NCBI RefSeq assembly: GCF_031598375.1
Contig: NZ_CP123872.1
Coordinates: forward strand, 1,302,001-1,366,000
Source: Temperatibacter marinus
GTDB lineage: Bacteria; Pseudomonadota; Alphaproteobacteria; Sphingomonadales; Kordiimonadaceae
DNA: 64,000 bases
Reading direction: 5' to 3'
In this document: one piece after another, positions 57,046 to 64,000 of the stretch
How positions within the stretch are numbered: position 1 is the first letter of the stretch
Layout of the letters: the number at the start of each line of letters is the position of its first letter
The notes under the pieces: generated by a model
Databases searched by the model: none
Told to the model about the DNA's origin: nothing
The model's input: only the letters and a program-made list of their open reading frames with translations
Position numbers and translations under genes: made by a program

Positions 57046-57218
57046 GGCGCTACCCTTTCTTCTGAGAATAATAGCGATGCTAGAAGAAACGACTGTAGCC
57101 TATGAATATATCTCTGTATATAGGCAATTCTAGGGTGCATTTTTGGGTTATTTGCTAAGCCATAGTTAAAGAAAATTTTATATATACAAAAACTTGCTTC
57201 ACGGTAATGAATTTAGGG

Positions 57219-58562
57219 CTAATCTGGTAAATACCCAATTTCTCTTAAAATTGATCCCGCTAGATAAAGGGACCCCCCTAACAAGATAAAAGGGGCTGGT
57301 CCAGTCTTTGTCTGCTCGGCGATTGCCTCAATAGCCTTTGTCACTGATGTTGCCATAGTGCCGTGAATTCCCACATCCGTTGCTGCGGCAGCTAGAAAAG
57401 CGGGAGCGGCTGCATTTTCTTCGCCGGGAATATCCACGGCTATAACCTGATTGACTGTTCCCGTAAGATTTTTTAAATAGCCTGTGGCATCTTTTGTTCC
57501 CATCATGCCTAAGATGAGAAAGACTGGGCGTTCTCCAAGATCTTCACCTAGTTCGTCATGGATAAATTTCTTTATAACAACAGCCGCCGCTGGATTATGT
57601 CCACCGTCTAACCATAGGGCATGTTCATCGGGAAGAAGATCATTAAGCAGACTGTCTTCAATTTCTTGAAGTCTTGCAGGCCAGCGAACCCAGCCGAGCC
57701 CAGCTTTGATCGCAGATTCTGGAATTGAGAGCGCTTTTTGTGTTCGTGCGATAGCAATGGCCATGGCCGCATTCATAATCTGATGACGACCGTGCAGCGT
57801 GGATTGAGGTAAAACCAGCTTGCCTTTAGCATCCTCATAGATCAGATCGCCAGTTTCAGAGTGAATGACCGCCTCGTAATGCTTGTTCCAGAGAGATGTT
57901 GGAGCATTTTTAATGTCTGCTTCTCGAGCAATAGCCTGTAGAGCAGGACCTTGCTGTGGGCCGACTATAAGGGGGGTATCCTCTTTGATTATCCCAGCTT
58001 TTTCTTTAGCGATGGCTTCAAGTGTATGTCCGAGAAATTGCTCATGATCCATCGAGACAGGCGTGATACAAGTTAGGGCTGGCTTTGGGATGACATTTGT
58101 AGCGTCTAGACGACCCCCAAGGCCTACTTCAAGAATACAGAAATCAGCAGGAGTTCTTGAGAAAGCAAGCAGGGCAGCAGCTGTGGTAACCTCAAAATAA
58201 GTGATAGAGTCGCCTGCATTTTTCTCTTCAACCTCTTGGAGAATTTCACTCAGATAAGTCTCTGAGATTAATTGCCCTGCGAGGCGAATGCGCTCATGAA
58301 ATCTAACCAAATGAGGACTGGTGTAAGCATGAACACGGTGGCCTGCTGCCTCAGCAATGGCCCGAAATGTTGCAGTGGTAGATCCTTTTCCATTGGTGCC
58401 AGCAATATGAATAACCGGGGGGAGTGAGTTTTGCGGATTTCCAAGTTTTTTAAGCAACGTCATTAATCGCCCCAACGAGAGGTCAATTACTTTTGGATGC
58501 AGAGACATTAGGCGCGTCAGGATAGCATCACTGGCGGCACATTTCTGGTCGATTTCATTCAT
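57219..58562 (-). CDS. folC: Folylpolyglutamate/dihydrofolate synthase
   Basis: 447 residues. The Mur-ligase-like ATP site is HIAGTNGKGSTTATF, with TSPHLVRFHERI, VGLGGRLDATN and SMDHEQFLG. It joins glutamate to dihydropteroate and adds further glutamates to folates. It is the last gene of the leftward trpFBA-accD-folC run, 17 bases after the accD stop. Confidence 0.96.
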   Translation of the reverse strand: MNEIDQKCAASDAILTRLMSLHPKVIDLSLGRLMTLLKKLGNPQNSLPPVIHIAGTNGKGSTTATFRAIAEAAGHRVHAYTSPHLVRFHERIRLAGQLISETYLSEILQEVEEKNAGDSITYFEVTTAAALLAFSRTPADFCILEVGLGGRLDATNVIPKPALTCITPVSMDHEQFLGHTLEAIAKEKAGIIKEDTPLIVGPQQGPALQAIAREADIKNAPTSLWNKHYEAVIHSETGDLIYEDAKGKLVLPQSTLHGRHQIMNAAMAIAIARTQKALSIPESAIKAGLGWVRWPARLQEIEDSLLNDLLPDEHALWLDGGHNPAAAVVIKKFIHDELGEDLGERPVFLILGMMGTKDATGYLKNLTGTVNQVIAVDIPGEENAAAPAFLAAAATDVGIHGTMATSVTKAIEAIAEQTKTGPAPFILLGGSLYLAGSILREIGYLPD

Positions 58563-58579
58563 CAGGAGTGGTCAGCACT

Positions 58580-59461
58580 TTATTCTGCAGCTTGTGTGCT
58601 GCGAGAACTCCACTTGCCTCCCATTAAGAAGCCAAGAACTTTACCAAGTTCCTCATTCATATGATGGCGGTGAACAACCATATCAACCATGCCATGTTCG
58701 CGGAGATATTCGCTGCGCTGGAAACCTTCAGGAAGTTTTTCACGGATCGTTTGTTCAATCACACGCGGCCCTGAAAAAGCTATCATAGCGCCAGGTTCTG
58801 CTATGTGAACATCCCCCAGCATAGCATAGGAAGCAGATACGCCTCCAGATGTGGGATCTGTTAGTACAACCACATACGGCAGACCGGCTTCTTTTAGAAG
58901 CTGCAGAGCTACTGTCGTACGAGGCATTTGCATCAATGACAGAATGCCTTCTTGCATGCGCGCACCGCCTGATGCAGTGCAAATCACTAGAGGGGCACCA
59001 ATTTTAATGGCATGTTTAGCGGCAGAGATAATGCCTTCTCCAACGGCCATACCCATAGATCCACCCATGAAGAAGAAATTCTGCACAAGAACAACTGTAT
59101 CATTTCCTTGTACTTTACCTACTGCGGCTTTCACCGCATCATTATCGCCTGTTTTAGCACGGGCATCTTTGAGGCGGTCAGGGTATTTTTTTGTATCTCT
59201 GAACTTAAGAGGATCTTCCTGCACTTTTGGCATCTCAAGTTGCTTATAAGTGCTGCGATCGAAAATGCTAGCAAATCGATCTTCAGGAGGCATGCGATCA
59301 TGATGGTCGCAGTGACCGCATACATATTGATTGGCGACGAAATCTTTATGAAAGATCATCTGGCCACAATTTTTACATTTATGCCAAAGATTATCAGGTG
59401 TATCTTTACGGTTTAAAACCGCTTGTAATTTCGGCTTAACATAGTTTGTCAACCAATTCAT
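58580..59461 (-). CDS. accD: Acetyl-CoA carboxylase carboxyltransferase subunit beta
   Basis: 293 residues. The N-terminal zinc ribbon uses C29, C32, C48 and C51 ([16 protein letters not shown]). The carboxyltransferase core has [17 protein letters not shown] and [17 protein letters not shown]. Together with AccA it transfers carboxyl from biotin to acetyl-CoA. The order trpA-accD-folC is common in alphaproteobacteria. Confidence 0.97.
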   Translation of the reverse strand: MNWLTNYVKPKLQAVLNRKDTPDNLWHKCKNCGQMIFHKDFVANQYVCGHCDHHDRMPPEDRFASIFDRSTYKQLEMPKVQEDPLKFRDTKKYPDRLKDARAKTGDNDAVKAAVGKVQGNDTVVLVQNFFFMGGSMGMAVGEGIISAAKHAIKIGAPLVICTASGGARMQEGILSLMQMPRTTVALQLLKEAGLPYVVVLTDPTSGGVSASYAMLGDVHIAEPGAMIAFSGPRVIEQTIREKLPEGFQRSEYLREHGMVDMVVHRHHMNEELGKVLGFLMGGKWSSRSTQAAE

Positions 59462-59492
59462 CGGGCAACCCCTTCAGTAAATAATACAAAAC

Positions 59493-60311
59493 CTAGGCTG
59501 ATCTTACACCAGCAGCGAGGCTTTTGACAAATTCTAAAGTCTTCGATGCTGTCTCTACGCTTGCTTTACCATTCTTGTCAAGATCTGCTGCAATTGTTTC
59601 CACAATTGCGGATCCAACAACGGCCGCATCGCAAACCTTTGCCATCTCTCTGGCTTGCTCTTGTGTTCTGATGCCAAACCCTATCGCTACGGGCAGGTCT
59701 GTATGTTTTTTAATCCTTTGCACTGCATCGCCAGCTATTTGCGCCGTAGACGACTGTGCCCCTGTTATGCCAGCGACAGCAACATAGTAAACAAAACCAG
59801 AAGCACCGTCGACGATGGTTTGAATACGTTCATCATCGGAAGTTGGTGTAATGAGCCGCACCACATCAAGACCGGCAGTATTAGCGGGGCCTCTCAGTTC
59901 TTCATCTTCTTCTGGAGGAAGGTCGACAATAATAAGACCGTCCACGCCTGCTTCTGCTGCATCTGTGGAAAAGCTTTCGATTCCATAGGTATAAACAGGA
60001 TTGAAGTAGCCCATTAGAACAATAGGAGTTTCTTGATCGTCATGTCGAAATTCTGCGACCATTTTCAACGTATTTTTAAGCGACCCACCACTGGCTAAAG
60101 CCCGTTGAGCCGCTTTATCAATGCTTGGACCATCTGCAGAAGGGTCTGTAAAAGGCATGCCAAGCTCGATGATATCTGCACCCGCAGCAGGGAGACCTTT
60201 TAAAATCTTGAGGGAGGTTTCAAAATCAGGATCTCCTCCTGTAATGAAAGTGATAAAAGCCGCTCTCTTTTCACGGTTTAATCTCTCGAATGTTTTGGGT
60301 AATCTGCTCAT
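59493..60311 (-). CDS. trpA: Tryptophan synthase alpha subunit
   Basis: 272 residues from the ATG at 60311, GGAGAT seven bases upstream (a longer frame to 60362 lies inside trpB). The catalytic Glu and Asp are in ELGMPFTDPSADGP; YFNPVY and AIGFGIRT are typical. It cleaves indole-3-glycerol phosphate and passes indole to TrpB. It starts one base after the trpB stop. Confidence 0.97.
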   Translation of the reverse strand: MSRLPKTFERLNREKRAAFITFITGGDPDFETSLKILKGLPAAGADIIELGMPFTDPSADGPSIDKAAQRALASGGSLKNTLKMVAEFRHDDQETPIVLMGYFNPVYTYGIESFSTDAAEAGVDGLIIVDLPPEEDEELRGPANTAGLDVVRLITPTSDDERIQTIVDGASGFVYYVAVAGITGAQSSTAQIAGDAVQRIKKHTDLPVAIGFGIRTQEQAREMAKVCDAAVVGSAIVETIAADLDKNGKASVETASKTLEFVKSLAAGVRSA

Positions 60312-60312
60312 C

Positions 60313-61527
60313 TTATATCTCCACCCCGAGATGATCTGCGACAGTGAAGATATCTTTATCACCGCGCCCAGATAAGTTCAGGACTATTATTTTATCTTTA
60401 TCCAGTGTCGGGGCAATGCGTGCAAGATGGGCAAGAGCATGACTGCTTTCTAAGGCAGGAATAATCCCTTCCAGCTTACAGCAGAGTTGGAAGGCTTCCA
60501 TAGCTTCCTCATCAGTTGCATTGACGTAGTTAATACGGCCCTTTTCATTAAGCCATACGTGTTCAGGTCCAATGCCAGGATAATCAAGCCCTGCTGAAAT
60601 AGAATGGGCTTCTTGGATCTGGCCGTCTTCATCTTGAAGGAGCATGGTGCGATTGCCGTGAAGCACGCCTGGACTCCCTCCAAGAATAGAGGCCGCATGC
60701 TGATCTGTGTCAACGCCGTGTCCTGCAGCTTCTACAGCATCAATGCTAATATCTGGCTCATCTAAAAAGGGATGGAATAGGCCGATGGCATTGGATCCTC
60801 CGCCGACACAAGCAATGAGCTTATCAGGAAGACGCCCTTCTTTTTCTAGTATTTGTGCGCGAGTTTCCTGGCCAATAATGCTCTGGAAATCACGGACCAT
60901 TTTAGGATAAGGGTGCGGTCCAGCTACAGTGCCGATAATATAAAATGTGTCATGGACATTCGTCACCCAGTCTCTTAGGGCATCATTCATTGCATCCTTT
61001 AAAGTCGCTGACCCACTGGTGACAGGTTTTACCTCCGCGCCTAACAGTTTCATTCTAAAGACATTTGGCTTCTGACGTTCAATATCTACAGCGCCCATAA
61101 AGACTGTACATTCCATGTTGAATAAAGCGGCGACTGTAGCAGTCGCGACACCGTGTTGACCCGCGCCAGTTTCAGCGATGACACGGGTCTTACCCATGCG
61201 CTTAGCCAGAAGGACTTGACCGATCGCATGATTAATCTTGTGAGCCCCTGTATGATTTAGCTCTTCGCGCTTCAAGTAAATTTTTGCCCCGCCGAAATGC
61301 TCTGTCATACGCTCTGCAAAATAAAGCGGGCTCGGGCGGCCAATATATTCCTTGTTTAGGTAAGCAAGTTCTTCTTGATACGCTGGATCTTGCCATGCTT
61401 TTTCAAATTGCTTTTCGAGATCTAGAAGCAACGGCATTAATGTTTCGCTCACATAGCGACCGCCGTAAATTCCAAAGTGACCGCGCTCATCTGGGCCACT
61501 GCGTAAGCTGTTTGGGGTATAAGTCAT
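60313..61527 (-). CDS. trpB: Tryptophan synthase beta subunit
   Basis: 404 residues. The PLP lysine lies in [14 protein letters not shown], with [16 protein letters not shown] and NLSGRGDKD. It condenses indole with serine. AGGA precedes its ATG by 7 bases. A 112-bp gap separates it from trpF, so an internal promoter is possible there. Confidence 0.97.
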   Translation of the reverse strand: MTYTPNSLRSGPDERGHFGIYGGRYVSETLMPLLLDLEKQFEKAWQDPAYQEELAYLNKEYIGRPSPLYFAERMTEHFGGAKIYLKREELNHTGAHKINHAIGQVLLAKRMGKTRVIAETGAGQHGVATATVAALFNMECTVFMGAVDIERQKPNVFRMKLLGAEVKPVTSGSATLKDAMNDALRDWVTNVHDTFYIIGTVAGPHPYPKMVRDFQSIIGQETRAQILEKEGRLPDKLIACVGGGSNAIGLFHPFLDEPDISIDAVEAAGHGVDTDQHAASILGGSPGVLHGNRTMLLQDEDGQIQEAHSISAGLDYPGIGPEHVWLNEKGRINYVNATDEEAMEAFQLCCKLEGIIPALESSHALAHLARIAPTLDKDKIIVLNLSGRGDKDIFTVADHLGVEI

Positions 61528-61639
61528 GGATATATCCTGTATTGAAAATCATTTTAGGATCAACTCTCTCTTAAAAAAGAGGGGTCGACGCAGTAGATAT
61601 AGGCTGAGGGCTAGCGAGTCCCAAATGTTATTTTTGTAA

Positions 61640-62293
61640 CTATTTCATTTGCTTAATTTCATACAAGAGGGCTTTGATCTTTGCGATATCTTTTAGCCCT
61701 GGTTTGCTCTCAACACCGCTAGAAATATCGATCATAGTGGCATGACTTTGGTGCACAGCCTCGTGCATATTCCCTCTGTGAATACCTCCTGCTACAAACC
61801 AAGGCAGCGGTGTTTTGAGGTTTCTGAGTAAGGCCCAGGGTAAGCTGACATTATTGCCGCCTGGTAGGTCTGACCCTTTGGGTGGTTTAGCATCGAACAA
61901 AAGAAAATCTACACTCTTATAATAAGGGACAGCCTTTTCTAGATCGCTGCTGTCAGCAATCGCTAAAGCTTTGATGGTCTGCAGGCCGGTTTTGTCTTTA
62001 AGCGCACGGATATGTTCAGGACTTTCATGACCATGGAATTGAAGATGCGTCAAATCAAGTGCCTCGATCATTTCAAGAATATCCTGCTCCGCTGCATTTA
62101 CGAATACGCCGACACGTGCGGGTCCTTGGGGCAGTGATTTTCCCAATTCCTGAGCCTTTGATAAAGTCAGATGTCTTGGTGATTTTGGGAAAGAAATAAA
62201 ACCCAGATAGGCAGCCCCGGCTTCAGCCGCAGCTTCCGCGGCCTCCATAGTGGTAATTCCACAAATTTTTACGGATACAGAGGACTGTGTCAC
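61640..62293 (-). CDS. trpF: Phosphoribosylanthranilate isomerase
   Basis: 217 residues. Signatures: VKICGITT near the start (catalytic Cys), FFPKSPRH-like FISFPKSPRHL, LQFHGHESPE, WFVAGGIHRGN and DISSGVESKPGLKD. It isomerises PRA to CdRP, the third tryptophan-specific step. The stop of the enoyl-CoA hydratase gene is four bases upstream, so they are co-transcribed. Confidence 0.97.
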   Translation of the reverse strand: MTQSSVSVKICGITTMEAAEAAAEAGAAYLGFISFPKSPRHLTLSKAQELGKSLPQGPARVGVFVNAAEQDILEMIEALDLTHLQFHGHESPEHIRALKDKTGLQTIKALAIADSSDLEKAVPYYKSVDFLLFDAKPPKGSDLPGGNNVSLPWALLRNLKTPLPWFVAGGIHRGNMHEAVHQSHATMIDISSGVESKPGLKDIAKIKALLYEIKQMK

Positions 62294-62296
62294 ACC

Positions 62297-63151
62297 TTAA
62301 GCCTTTTTCTTTTTCTCAATCGCTGTTTCATAGGAAAGCAAATTTTCAAATTCAACCTCTGCTTTACTGAGCATTGCCATAGCAGCTTTTTGTACATCAT
62401 CTCCCAACAGCATAGCACTGTTCCATGTCGCTACATACTCAAGACCAGATTGAATGCTATTCTCTCGTGCATGATTAAGAACGGCTTTGGTTCCTGTCAT
62501 GGCCATTGGAGATTTGGATGCTATCATCTTTGCAAGAGCAAAGGCTCCCTCTAGCATATCGTCCTTGGTGTCGTAGACGGTATTGACAAAACCGTATGAT
62601 TTGGCTTCCTCTGCTTTAAATTCTCGACCTGTATATGCTAACTCACGAACCAGGCCATTCGGTAATAAATGGCCAATTCTCTGCAAGGTTCCTACATCTG
62701 CAACAATCCCAACATCAATTTCTTTGATGGAAAAAAAACTATCCTTCGTACAAAGGCGAATATCGCAAGCTGTAATCATGTCAACACCGCCGCCGATGCA
62801 AGCGTTATGAATGGCAGCAATAACGGGAACTCGAGCCCGGTCTGCGGCGTCTAAGCCATGCTGCCAATTTTTTACATGGCGCCTTAATCTATCTCTGTGA
62901 CGGGCAGGATCTTTGGCTTGTTCCATTAAAAAACCAGCTGCTTCTTTGAGATCAAGGCCAACAGTGAAATGCTTACTCTCGCCGCCGCTCAGAACGATTG
63001 CTCTAACTTCTGGATTTTCACAAAGTGCATCGACAGCAGCTCCTATTTCTTCAAACATGAGGCCGCTCATAGCATTTAATTTCGCTGGGCGGTTCAGGGC
63101 AACATGTCCCACATGCCCATCGAGGGTGATTTTTACGGTTTCATACCTCAT
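62297..63151 (-). CDS. Enoyl-CoA hydratase/isomerase family protein
   Basis: 284 residues from the ATG at 63151 (MRYETVKITL), with GAGGA upstream; a further in-frame ATG at 63175 adds eight residues. Crotonase motifs are ALNRPAKLNAMSG, the oxyanion loop AAIHNACIGGGVDMITACD and the second acidic residue in KEIDVGIVADVGTLQ, matching the delta(3,5)-delta(2,4)-dienoyl-CoA isomerase subgroup. It overlaps the end of the upstream gene, and trpF is three bases on, so it is within the trp transcription unit. Its exact substrate is unknown. Confidence 0.9.
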   Translation of the reverse strand: MRYETVKITLDGHVGHVALNRPAKLNAMSGLMFEEIGAAVDALCENPEVRAIVLSGGESKHFTVGLDLKEAAGFLMEQAKDPARHRDRLRRHVKNWQHGLDAADRARVPVIAAIHNACIGGGVDMITACDIRLCTKDSFFSIKEIDVGIVADVGTLQRIGHLLPNGLVRELAYTGREFKAEEAKSYGFVNTVYDTKDDMLEGAFALAKMIASKSPMAMTGTKAVLNHARENSIQSGLEYVATWNSAMLLGDDVQKAAMAMLSKAEVEFENLLSYETAIEKKKKA

Positions 63152-63833
63152 TGAGTTGATCCTCTTCAAGTTCATTTTCCAGCTCAGCTAATTTGTCTTC
63201 TGGAATACAATATTGTGAATAGATTAAGTCTGCGGCGTCGGCAATTTGCTCTAGATAGTCGACTTCTATATTGAGCCCAAATAAAATGAGTAAAAAATTT
63301 GTTGTTGTTTCCGTCACACTGGTTCTCAGGCTATCACTATAGGGTGTGCCGAAAGGGCCTTGGTCATCCGCGAGTAAAGGAAGGCCTTCAAGGTTAATAG
63401 ATCCGCGACCAACGCCTTCATAGGTTTCATTTTCTGTGCCGACGCGCAGCGTGATATCCCCATTAATCTGATCGATATCGTAGCACCCTACTGGAAGGCC
63501 AGTGCCAAGTGAGAGTAGATTTGCAGCATCGACGACATTATTAATAAAATAAAGATCTTTGCCTGACATGACACGTCTTAGGAGAGCTTCACTAGAAGGC
63601 CTGTATCGACTGGGATCTTTGCCGCATATTTTGAAGGCCTCCCTTATGGAGGCAATAATGGGATCACTGCTGGCAGCTTCCCCCATCATTTCTGCTTGTC
63701 GGCTCTCTGCTTCAGCTTGCAGGCTTTCTACAAGCCCCGCAGGACTTTCTGTCACTTGAACAGGGAAATGAATGGCCCCAAGGTGAACAGCAAAGCCTAG
63801 AGATTGAAATTTTTGATCCACTAAAATCTGCAC
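63141..63833 (-). CDS. B3/B4 (tRNA-binding-type) domain protein
   Basis: 230 residues. The B3/B4 pattern of phenylalanyl-tRNA synthetase beta is clear: CGKDPSRYRPSSEALLRRV, FINNVVDAANLLSLGTGLPVG and TETTTNFLLILFG. Free-standing B3/B4 proteins may edit mischarged aminoacyl-tRNA, but function here is unproven. An acidic C-terminal tail (ELENELEEDQ) follows. It is the first gene of the leftward run into trp, overlapping the next start. Confidence 0.85.
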   Translation of the reverse strand: MQILVDQKFQSLGFAVHLGAIHFPVQVTESPAGLVESLQAEAESRQAEMMGEAASSDPIIASIREAFKICGKDPSRYRPSSEALLRRVMSGKDLYFINNVVDAANLLSLGTGLPVGCYDIDQINGDITLRVGTENETYEGVGRGSINLEGLPLLADDQGPFGTPYSDSLRTSVTETTTNFLLILFGLNIEVDYLEQIADAADLIYSQYCIPEDKLAELENELEEDQLNEV

Positions 63834-63888
63834 AATCTTTACTCCTCTTAAGGAGAGAATAGGGGAGGTTTTTTATAAGGTCTAGACA

Positions 63889-63926
63889 AAAAAAACCACT
63901 TACACCGAAGTTCGGATGCAAGTGGT
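63889..63926 (-). terminator. Rho-independent terminator of a leftward transcript starting beyond the right edge
   Basis: Minus strand: ACCACTT...CCGAA / TTCGG...AAGTGGT, a long stem with one internal loop, followed by eight T. No complete leftward ORF inside the window ends here. See the adjoining hairpins. Confidence 0.75.
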
Positions 63927-64000
63927 AAGGTGCTGTGTCTTTTGCAAGAGTGCACAGGTGTGCACTGAGCAAATATAAGTTGGAAAACGCGTATCCAACT
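63927..64000 (-). ncRNA. Possible 3' end of a structured RNA (or 3' UTR) crossing the right edge
   Basis: Two further hairpins lie next to the terminator on the same side: AGTGCACA / TGTGCACT at 63949-63966 (8-bp arms, 2-nt loop) and AGTTGGA / TCCAACT at 63978-64000 (7-bp arms). Three hairpins in 112 bases ending in a T-tract suggest a small RNA. It does not match the tmRNA, SRP or RNase P 3' ends that I can recall. A 3' UTR is the simple alternative. Confidence 0.3.

Noticed and set aside
58580-63833. A trp attenuator or leader peptide
   Set aside because: No Trp-rich short ORF with competing hairpins lies before trpB or trpF; the AT-rich short stem at 61565-61580 has no T-run at the right position.
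1-64000. CRISPR array, insertion sequence, prophage or tRNA genes
   Set aside because: No regularly spaced repeats, transposase, phage structural gene or tRNA-shaped sequence seen in the gaps. A tRNAscan and Rfam search would settle this; any hit would overturn it.

Overview
The window looks like chromosomal DNA of an alphaproteobacterium, probably marine, with fairly AT-rich intergenic DNA. The strongest evidence is the run pckA / chvI-chvG / hprK-rapZ-EIIA(Man)-HPr / ahcY-metK / divL-tsaE-amgK-murU-addB-addA-trxA, a typical alphaproteobacterial order, followed by folC-accD-trpA-trpB-trpF. A more exact placement (a Kordiimonas- or Emcibacter-like order) is only a guess. I see no rRNA, tRNA, CRISPR array or insertion sequence.

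Layout. 1-6.8 kb: the end of an iron-type alcohol dehydrogenase, then a TonB-dependent receptor, a TPR-sulfotransferase and a DUF2855 protein. 6.8-11.7 kb: a translationally coupled pair, a fused 5-oxoprolinase/hydantoinase and an Nramp-fold transporter that lacks the usual metal-binding residues. Three direct repeats lie upstream of the pair. 11.9-15.0 kb: a small AT-rich insertion with a catalytic-domain-only tyrosine recombinase, a putative restriction endonuclease, a DNA methyltransferase and two tiny ORFs. It is bounded by a near-identical 16-bp sequence. 15-31 kb: accessory genes. These are a serine hydrolase, an orphan membrane protein, a divergent YcaO / RoxA-like pair (both linked to ribosomal protein modification), an S1/P1 nuclease, a Baeyer-Villiger-type monooxygenase with an SDR and an esterase, an NSS-family transporter, an alpha-carbonic anhydrase with a lipoprotein, and smaller genes.

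31-55.7 kb is the conserved core. PEP metabolism (PckA and a very divergent PEP carboxylase) sits with the ChvG-ChvI two-component system and the incomplete regulatory PTS (HprK, RapZ, EIIA, HPr). The methyl cycle (AhcY, MetK) follows and has a perfect palindrome over its promoter region. Next come DivL (a pseudokinase with Tyr at the phospho-acceptor site), TsaE, a single-chain AmgK-MurU fusion for peptidoglycan recycling, the AddAB recombination nuclease and thioredoxin.

55.8-64 kb: a DUF418 membrane protein, then a leftward run of B3/B4-domain protein, enoyl-CoA hydratase, trpF, trpB, trpA, accD and folC. At the right edge are three hairpins and a T-tract that look like the 3' end of a leftward transcript starting outside the window.

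The points I think most deserve a second look are the Nramp-like/5-oxoprolinase pairing, the AmgK-MurU fusion, the divergent PEP carboxylase inside the PTS locus, the small restriction-modification insertion, and the degenerate DivL.
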